From: JAZKIX01 sp040384645
GTDB lineage: Bacteria; Pseudomonadota; Gammaproteobacteria; Burkholderiales; Burkholderiaceae_D
DNA: 10,350 nt
NCBI GenBank assembly: GCA_040384645.1
Contig: JAZKIX010000142.1
Location: 1-10,350 of the forward strand
Reading direction: 5' to 3'
Both the position numbers and the translations under genes were made by a program. How positions within the stretch are numbered: the stretch's first letter is position 1; each line of letters begins with the position of its first letter. The notes under the pieces were generated by a model. It saw nothing but the letters and a program-made list of their open reading frames with translations, ran no database searches and was not told where the DNA came from. This document shows positions 5,707-10,350 of the stretch, in pieces.

Positions 5707-6369
5707 ATGACAAACGCAGATCTCTTTGCCGACCTGCCAGACCAGAATCCGCTTCACGTGCAACTGGCCGATGGCGCGGTTTTGCTGCACGGCTTCGCTA
5801 ACGATGTCGATCAGGATTTGCTTGCAGCAATCGACCAAATTTTGCTAGGTGCACCGCTGCGCCACATGAGCACACCCGGCGGTTATCGAATGTCGGTGGC
5901 GATGAGCAATTGCGGCCAACTCGGCTGGGTCACGGATCGGCGTGGCTATCGTTACGATGGCGTCGATCCTGTCAGCGCCCGCCCCTGGCCGCCGATGCCG
6001 CAAATATTTCTCGATCTCGCCCGGCGTGCTGCGGATCAAGCTGGATTTGCCGGTTTCGTACCCGATGCCTGCCTGATCAATCGCTACGAAGCAGGTGCCA
6101 AAATGTCGCTACATCAAGACAAGAACGAACGCGATCCCAGCGCTCCGATCGTGTCGGTTTCGCTTGGCCTGCCGGCAATATTTTTATTTGGTGGGGTGCA
6201 ACGATCCGAGCGAGCTGCACGCTTGCGCTTAACGCATGGCGACGTCGTCGTTTGGGGAGGCGCAGCGCGATTCGCTTATCATGGCATTGCGCCGTTGGCT
6301 GCGGGAAATCATCCTGCTACCGGCCAATGCCGGATCAATTTGACATTCAGGAAAGCAGCGCTGAAATGA
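5707..6369 (+). CDS. alkB: AlkB, alpha-ketoglutarate- and Fe(II)-dependent DNA/RNA dealkylase
   Basis: This 220-residue protein repairs 1-methyladenine and 3-methylcytosine in single-stranded DNA and RNA by oxidative demethylation, releasing formaldehyde. It follows the E. coli protein closely through TPGGYRMSVAMSNCG, the DACLINRYEAGAKMSLHQDKNE block, IVSVSLGLPAIFLFGG and HGDVVVWGG. The iron ligands are His136, Asp138 (LHQDKN) and His192 (AYHGI). The 2-oxoglutarate arginines are Arg209 and Arg215 (CRINLTFR), spaced as in E. coli. The start at 5707 gives MTNADLFADL, matching the LDLFAD start of the E. coli protein; a TTG at 5629 would add 26 unrelated residues. The ribosome site is poor. It stands alone here, not next to ada. 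It converges on the outer-membrane gene across a shared terminator. Confidence 0.96.
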   Translation: MTNADLFADLPDQNPLHVQLADGAVLLHGFANDVDQDLLAAIDQILLGAPLRHMSTPGGYRMSVAMSNCGQLGWVTDRRGYRYDGVDPVSARPWPPMPQIFLDLARRAADQAGFAGFVPDACLINRYEAGAKMSLHQDKNERDPSAPIVSVSLGLPAIFLFGGVQRSERAARLRLTHGDVVVWGGAARFAYHGIAPLAAGNHPATGQCRINLTFRKAALK

Positions 6370-6371
6370 AA

Positions 6372-6403
6372 AAGATTGGATAGCGCAAGCAGTATCCAAT
6401 CTT
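6372..6403 (-). terminator. Rho-independent terminator between alkB and the barrel gene
   Basis: AAGATTGGATA (6372-6382) and TATCCAATCTT (6393-6403) form an 11-bp perfect stem with a 10-base loop. In the leftward reading the stem is followed by TTTTTCATTTC, a good T-run, so it should end the outer-membrane gene transcript. Rightward it starts two bases after the alkB stop, but lacks a T-run on that strand, so it would work less well for alkB. Confidence 0.85.
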
Positions 6404-6440
6404 CCTCACATTCATAGAGCAAATCGACTAAAGGTGATGC

Positions 6441-7139
6441 TTAGAAGTGGTACAGCACATTCACCGAATAAAAGTCCACATGGGAAAACTGGCCATTGCC
6501 AGTTGCAGTCAAGGCGAAATTTTCGCCAATGTTTTGTACGCGATCCCAGCCAGCACGAATCGAGATTTTTTCATTCGCTTTAAATGCGGCACCCAAGCCA
6601 AAGCTAGCCTTGGTTTGACGATCATCATCGGCAGCGAATGAGGTATTTGTGCTACCTGGATAAGGTGTCGAGCTTGACTCGGTATATTTCAGACGTGAAT
6701 GGAATACGCCCACTTTGCCAAATATTGAGAATTTTTCCGTCAATGGATAAGTCCCGACCGCCGACGCATTCAAGCCGTGCAGCTTGTAATCGCCATGGCG
6801 ACGTGTCGTGGTACCGCCATTGGTAGGCGTAACCGAATAATCAGTTTCTTGCTTGCCCAAATCCACATAGGCTAATTCCACACCCAGCCAAGGTAAAAAT
6901 TGGTAGCCGCCACCGATTTGGAATCCAGCGTCGTTATGGTCTTCACGTGTGGCTGAATTAACACCAAAACCGCTGCCAGCATACGCGTTGCGCACCTGAC
7001 CGGAAAAATCAAGATCGTACCGCGTAACGCCAGCGCCGCCCAACACATAGGCGCCAGGCACAAAATCGGCAGCACTCACAGTAGCGGACACAGCCAACAA
7101 AGACAACACAGCCGATGAGAACAAAAATTTACTATTCAT
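6441..7139 (-). CDS. OmpA-like eight-stranded outer-membrane beta-barrel protein
   Basis: This 232-residue protein starts at the ATG at 7139, with AAGGAG a few bases upstream; a longer frame to 7214 is not needed. Residues 1-23 form a Sec signal peptide (MNSKFLFSSAVLSLLAVSATVSA) cut before ADF. The rest is a series of alternating beta strands with the last strand ending in a C-terminal Phe (NVLYHF), the signal recognised by the BAM complex. The conserved GAYVLGGAGVTRYD start, GWLPWLGVELAY-like turn (FLPWLGVELAYVDLG) and GWDRVQNIGE strand fit the OmpA/opacity porin barrel group. No C-terminal OmpA peptidoglycan-binding domain is present, so it does not anchor the wall in that way. It probably acts as a small barrel or adhesin-like surface protein; function unproven. 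Confidence 0.9.
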   Translation of the reverse strand: MNSKFLFSSAVLSLLAVSATVSAADFVPGAYVLGGAGVTRYDLDFSGQVRNAYAGSGFGVNSATREDHNDAGFQIGGGYQFLPWLGVELAYVDLGKQETDYSVTPTNGGTTTRRHGDYKLHGLNASAVGTYPLTEKFSIFGKVGVFHSRLKYTESSSTPYPGSTNTSFAADDDRQTKASFGLGAAFKANEKISIRAGWDRVQNIGENFALTATGNGQFSHVDFYSVNVLYHF

Positions 7140-7478
7140 GCGAACTCCTTCAAATGAAAAAAACAACCAGAAAGCAATTTTACGGCGAATCTTACCATGA
7201 CTCTTTGATATCAATATTTGAAGAACTTATCGAGACCACAAGAATATTCAAATTGCAGCTTTTTGGCCCATCTCTGTACCGCCAAATGCACATCCATTGG
7301 ATCGAAATTGGGGAAAAATGGGCGTCAAATCCCTTGCCTGCGTTCGGCTAAGGTTGATAGATCTTAGTTTGGGAGTGCGACGCCGCCTTTGCAATGCGAC
7401 TTTGGCTGGGCTTTGCCGATGATCAAAGAACGGACAAAAAGCTGTTGTTCTGCCGGTAGGGATACGGAACTTATTGCG
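7140..7478. other. Intergenic region upstream of the barrel gene
   Basis: This holds the promoter and leader of the outer-membrane gene and the end of the upstream operon. A hairpin at 7332-7353 (CCTTGCC paired with GGC-T-AAGG, one-base bulge) could end the operon transcript but has only a weak T-tract behind it. The rest shows no gene; short frames here have no ribosome site or recognisable product. Confidence 0.5.
7189..7197 (-). promoter_or_regulatory. Extended -10 promoter candidate for the barrel gene
   Basis: On the minus strand TGGTAAGAT occurs 50 bases before the start codon, matching an extended -10 (TGN followed by TAAGAT). The nearest -35-like TTGATA is 14 bases upstream, too close for full use, which is compatible with an extended -10. 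Transcription would start about 40-45 bases before the ATG. Confidence 0.4.
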
Positions 7479-8699
7479 CTATTTACCAGCCTTTTCGATA
7501 TAGCAATTTTCCTCAAGGAATCGCAACGCGCCGTGGAATGTAGCGTCCCAATCATCGAGTAGATATGACTCGGCATCTTGCATGAAATTACCCCAATCTT
7601 CGAGCAAACCTTCTTGCTTTTCATGCGGTGCATGGGTTTTGATAAATTCCACCGCCAGTTCAGGATGCAGACCATGTTCGCGGATTTTTTTCAGCAAAGT
7701 TTTGGCACTTTTTTCAGACAGGCTAGTCTTGGGCGGCACGTCAGCCGCCAAGCATAAAAACAAGGTCAGCAAGGCGTCGGTATCGTTCTTGCCTTTGGTC
7801 ACCTTGGTCCATTCCTTCGATACCAGAGCATCGTAATCAGAGGTGTCTTCCACCTCATGATCGCGAATAAAATAGCGGTCTTTCAGGGCATACACCAATT
7901 TATCCAGCGACAGCGATTGGTCGTGGATGAGCGGCAAATCATGTTCCTGCATTTGTTGTTCGATACGTGCTACCAGCGCCTGATATTGCGCCGGCACCGG
8001 ATCGATCTTGCCTTTGGCGGACTTGACCTTGCCAATCTTTTTACCAGCATTGCGTATGGCATCAAGCAAGGTGGCAAATTCAACTTGGTTGGCCAGCGTA
8101 ATGCCACTCTTGCCGCTTGAGCGGATCAACAACGCACTACGGATCACGGTATCCGCCTCGGCGTCTTGCTCTTCCAAGTTAGCCCGCGTTATCCGCAATT
8201 GCTGACCAAACCAGAACGCGGCTTCGATTTCGAGCATATTGTTTTGGCGTTGCGCCAGCGCAGCGTGATAATCACTCAGGTTTTCCTTGCGCGACCAATA
8301 TTCCAGGAAATCCTCTACCCTGCCCTTTTCGATGCGGCCCAGCATGGCGTATTCCGGCATGGCAAACAAGGCTTTCAAGAGCGACGAACCGCCGCGCGAC
8401 AGGGTCAGGATCGTATTATCGCGAATCAATTTTGCTGCTGCATCCAGATCACCCTGCGATGTATCGGCCAGATACAGGCTGACCAGGTTGACGATGCGCT
8501 TGCGTGCCAGCTCGATTTCCGGTCGCAGATATTTACTGCCGAACGCATCGGCAATCTGCACGATGCCTTTCGGCGCATCGTTCTCCATCGCGCTAATCTT
8601 GGCTTGATCGACGATGCCTTTTGACACCCCATGACGCAGCGCGCTTTCGAAAAACGGGCTGTCGTCGAACAGGGCAATGGGTGAAATATTTTCAGGCAT
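7479..8699 (-). CDS. Unrecognised helical protein, last gene of the J-protein operon
   Basis: This 406-residue soluble protein has no signal peptide or membrane segment. It is predicted mostly helical, with a conserved-looking core at about 50-165 (AFGSKYLRPEIELARKRIV, then an LSRGGSSLLKALFAMPEYAMLGRIE segment) and a C-terminal part with several Trp/Asp motifs (LLEDWGNF, LLDDWDATFHGALRFLEE). I do not recognise the family. The start at the ATG at 8699 is preferred to a TTG six codons upstream; neither has a clear ribosome site. It lies about 100 bases after the 246-residue gene, the widest gap in the operon, with an inverted repeat between them. Same strand and shared acidic, soluble character suggest it acts with the J-domain group. 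Confidence 0.8.
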   Translation of the reverse strand: MPENISPIALFDDSPFFESALRHGVSKGIVDQAKISAMENDAPKGIVQIADAFGSKYLRPEIELARKRIVNLVSLYLADTSQGDLDAAAKLIRDNTILTLSRGGSSLLKALFAMPEYAMLGRIEKGRVEDFLEYWSRKENLSDYHAALAQRQNNMLEIEAAFWFGQQLRITRANLEEQDAEADTVIRSALLIRSSGKSGITLANQVEFATLLDAIRNAGKKIGKVKSAKGKIDPVPAQYQALVARIEQQMQEHDLPLIHDQSLSLDKLVYALKDRYFIRDHEVEDTSDYDALVSKEWTKVTKGKNDTDALLTLFLCLAADVPPKTSLSEKSAKTLLKKIREHGLHPELAVEFIKTHAPHEKQEGLLEDWGNFMQDAESYLLDDWDATFHGALRFLEENCYIEKAGK

Positions 8700-8751
8700 G
8701 AGATGGTGTGATTGCAAATCGGTAAATCATGCAAATGAATTGCAAGCTTGC

Positions 8752-8785
8752 TTGGGATGCGTCGCTCACATGCGCCGCGTCCCAA
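8752..8785. repeat. Inverted repeat between the last two operon genes
   Basis: TTGGGATGCG (8752-8761) and CGCGTCCCAA (8776-8785) form a 10-bp stem with a 14-base loop. It contains one G-U pair on the plus strand, which is an A-C mismatch in the leftward transcript. No T-run follows in the operon direction. A GCAAGCTTGC palindrome (8740-8749) lies just beyond. It may be a transcript-processing or weak pause site that lowers expression of the last gene. Confidence 0.4.
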
Positions 8786-8801
8786 ACCTAAAAACCATCT
8801 T

Positions 8802-9542
8802 CTACAGCGCCGATTCCTCATCAATGCCTTCGGCCTTGGCTTCGTATTCGGCCGTTTCTTTTGCCAGCATATCTGCTTCGGCCTCTTCTGCGTCTTGCTC
8901 GCTTTTGAGAAACCGTGCGCGCAATTTCAATAGGACTTCCCGGAAAATTTCTGGCAATTCGTAACGCAACAGATAGGTCACTTCCATCCAGTCGTGATCG
9001 ATAACATTAGCCATGTCCTGTGCCGATACCGAGGCATCAGTCTGGTCCGACAGGTTCATCAAATCGTCATCGATCGCCTGGGTTTTACCTTCGTCGCCAT
9101 ACTCAAACAGGTCGAAGGTGCCGTAGCGGTAAAAATGTTCTATACGTTTGGTGCGTTCGGACAAGTAATCGACCAGCGCATCGTAGCCGCCTTCGACTTC
9201 GGCAATTTCATACAGAAATTCTGCCGGATCGGCGCCTTCGCGGAAAATCACCGAATTGATCATGCCGCGCAATTGTTCATGGCTCAGGTCGGCGTAACGT
9301 TTTTCCAGTACCACCGCTTGCGCGAATTGTTCCGGCGTTACCAGCAAGTTGACCAGTGATTCTTTGGATGTATCGTATTCACGGATGATCGCCAACAGAT
9401 CCTTGGCGGGAAATTGATCCAGCGCCGCCACCAGGGCTTGATCGCCTTCTGTTTCGGCCAGGGTCGCCAGCGCCGATTCGGCACCGACGATGTCGCCTAT
9501 TTTTACCAGACTTTGTGCTTGTATTAGTGCAGGATAATTCAT
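8802..9542 (-). CDS. Unrecognised acidic helical protein, faintly DUF6178-like
   Basis: This 246-residue soluble protein is predicted helical, with a repeat-like N-terminus (SLVKIGDIVGAESALATLAE), a central block LVNLLVTPEQFAQAVVLEKRYADLSHEQL (about 63-91) and an acidic coiled-coil C-terminus (about 200-246). The central block and the LLRYELPEIFREVLLKLRARFL segment recall the wording of uncharacterised DUF6178 proteins, but this is memory-level resemblance only. It has no signal peptide or membrane segment. It begins 13 bases after the stop of the preceding gene with a weak GGGA site, typical of an operon. Given the J-domain neighbour, it may be a client or co-factor of an Hsp70 machine; this is inference. 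Confidence 0.8.
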   Translation of the reverse strand: MNYPALIQAQSLVKIGDIVGAESALATLAETEGDQALVAALDQFPAKDLLAIIREYDTSKESLVNLLVTPEQFAQAVVLEKRYADLSHEQLRGMINSVIFREGADPAEFLYEIAEVEGGYDALVDYLSERTKRIEHFYRYGTFDLFEYGDEGKTQAIDDDLMNLSDQTDASVSAQDMANVIDHDWMEVTYLLRYELPEIFREVLLKLRARFLKSEQDAEEAEADMLAKETAEYEAKAEGIDEESAL

Positions 9543-9555
9543 TCATTGAGTCCCA

Positions 9556-10113
9556 TTATTTACGGTCGAAACCCTGATCGGCCAACCAGTCAGCGCCTGC
9601 TTCATCCAGGTCGTAAGGGTTGTCCTCTCCCTCGTCGCTCAGTCCAGATTCATCGCGCTCTTCATGTTCTTCGTTGCCTTCATCCTCGTCTTGCTCCGCG
9701 CTGGCGGTCTGTTTCGAGAATGCTCCACCGCCTTGATTCAGGTATTCCAAGCCGGCTACGACAATCAAAAACTCTTCGCCGGCGCTGTCTTCCAGTACTG
9801 CGTCGGCCAGCTTGGCGGCCCAAGGCTCAAGGATCAACGCGCTGGACAGCCAGGCCCAGGTTGGAAATTTATTCGCTTCTTTTTGCACCAGCGCATCCAT
9901 CACTGCGGCTTTGCGGAATTTGATACCGCCATGAAAAGCCACCGCCACCATTTCAGGATTGCATTGGATCATCGACATCAAGAGCGGCACTTGCGCGCGC
10001 TTTTGCATCAGGCGTGACTTCAAGACGTCCTTGCCTTCCGAATCGGTGCGTAAATCATCTAATTCTGCATCATAGGCAGAGCGAAAATTTTGAAAAAATC
10101 GTGACAGCTTCAC
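9556..10113 (-). CDS. Unrecognised protein with very acidic C-terminus, coupled to the J-domain gene
   Basis: The start is taken as a GTG at 10113, because AAGAGGAG lies seven bases upstream and the GTG overlaps the J-gene stop as GTGA. A longer reading to 10155 would run deep into the J gene. This gives 185 residues: a basic amphipathic N-terminus (KLSRFFQNFRSAY), a helical middle with FPTWAWLSSALILEPWAAKLAD (about 83-104), and a strongly acidic tail (about 140-171) ending in WLADQGFDRK. There is no signal peptide. The 4-base overlap implies translational coupling, so the product is probably made in step with the J protein. Family unknown. Confidence 0.8.
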   Translation of the reverse strand: MKLSRFFQNFRSAYDAELDDLRTDSEGKDVLKSRLMQKRAQVPLLMSMIQCNPEMVAVAFHGGIKFRKAAVMDALVQKEANKFPTWAWLSSALILEPWAAKLADAVLEDSAGEEFLIVVAGLEYLNQGGGAFSKQTASAEQDEDEGNEEHEERDESGLSDEGEDNPYDLDEAGADWLADQGFDRK

Positions 10114-10350
10114 CGTAAAACTCCTCTTAATATCCCTGACAAATAATTCTTCCACACTTCGGTCGCCGTCTCCAAAGGTGAATCGAGCAAATTGCGCCGG
10201 CGGTTTTCGTCATAGGCGCGGCGTGCGGCGTCATCAGATAAGGTGTCGTAGGCTTCCTTGACTTCGCGAAATTTTTCCGGGGCGATTTCCGACGCGTTGC
10301 GGTCGGGATGAAACTCGCTCGGCACGTAGATGCCGCATTTGGTGACGATC
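10110..10350 (-). CDS. J-domain (DnaJ-like) co-chaperone, C-terminal part
   Basis: Only the last 79 residues are in the window. They hold the J-domain signature HPDRN (the HPD tripeptide that stimulates Hsp70 ATPase), followed by the helix III and IV pattern EKFREVKEAYDTLSDDAARRAYDENRRRN, then a short tail ending LSGILRGVLR. There is no Gly/Phe linker, zinc finger or C-terminal substrate domain, so this is a small class-III-type J protein, not DnaJ itself. The stretch before HPD (KCGIYVPSEF) does not look like a normal helix II with its basic residues. Helix I lies outside the window. The stop overlaps the next gene's GTG by four bases. A GTG at 10325 would give a truncated domain and is unlikely to be the true start. 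Confidence 0.85.
   Translation of the reverse strand, partial: IVTKCGIYVPSEFHPDRNASEIAPEKFREVKEAYDTLSDDAARRAYDENRRRNLLDSPLETATEVWKNYLSGILRGVLR

Noticed and set aside
1..10350. CRISPR array, tRNA or rRNA genes, prophage attachment sites
   Set aside because: No regularly spaced long repeats with spacers, no cloverleaf-like sequence and no phage genes were seen.

Overview
The window looks like a chromosomal stretch from a Gram-negative proteobacterium, most likely a betaproteobacterium of the Burkholderiales (Oxalobacteraceae-like). This is an inference from an outer-membrane OmpA-type barrel, an enteric-like AlkB, the start of a chemotaxis receptor, moderate base composition and the general style of the proteins. 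Nothing in the window fixes the genus.

Layout, left to right. (1) Positions 1-95, minus: N-terminus of a membrane protein that looks like a methyl-accepting chemotaxis protein, followed by about 700 bases with no convincing gene. (2) Positions 793-4273, minus: a compact cluster read from right to left. It holds a 62-residue orphan protein, a glycine-zipper/glutamine-rich protein built from two tandem copies of one module, an 84-residue protein that aligns with the prodomain of the next gene, and a 708-residue subtilisin-like protease with no visible signal peptide. This is the most interesting part of the window. I infer a self-contained protease module with its own free prodomain (inhibitor or folding helper) and a possible partner or substrate. 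(3) Positions 4274-5706: a lone IS630-type DNA-binding protein (minus) lacking the DDE catalytic domain, flanked by non-coding DNA that holds a triple 11-bp repeat and a 28-bp near-perfect palindrome. (4) Positions 5707-6369, plus: alkB, a DNA/RNA dealkylating dioxygenase. (5) Positions 6441-7139, minus: an OmpA-like eight-stranded barrel, convergent with alkB across a strong terminator hairpin. (6) Positions 7479-10350, minus: a J-domain protein (cut by the window edge), then three acidic, soluble, unrecognised proteins. The first junction is a 4-base GTGA overlap and the second is a 13-base gap, so these are probably one operon acting with an Hsp70 encoded outside the window.

The functional story is strongest for the protease cluster. 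The protease carries a prodomain-like segment, a carboxypeptidase-regulatory-like beta domain, an S8 catalytic domain with an intact triad, and a Q/A/G-rich tail that shares short motifs with the tandem-module protein two genes upstream. The intergenic DNA before the free prodomain gene contains two sizeable inverted repeats, suggesting that expression of the prodomain and protease is uncoupled from that of the tandem-module protein.
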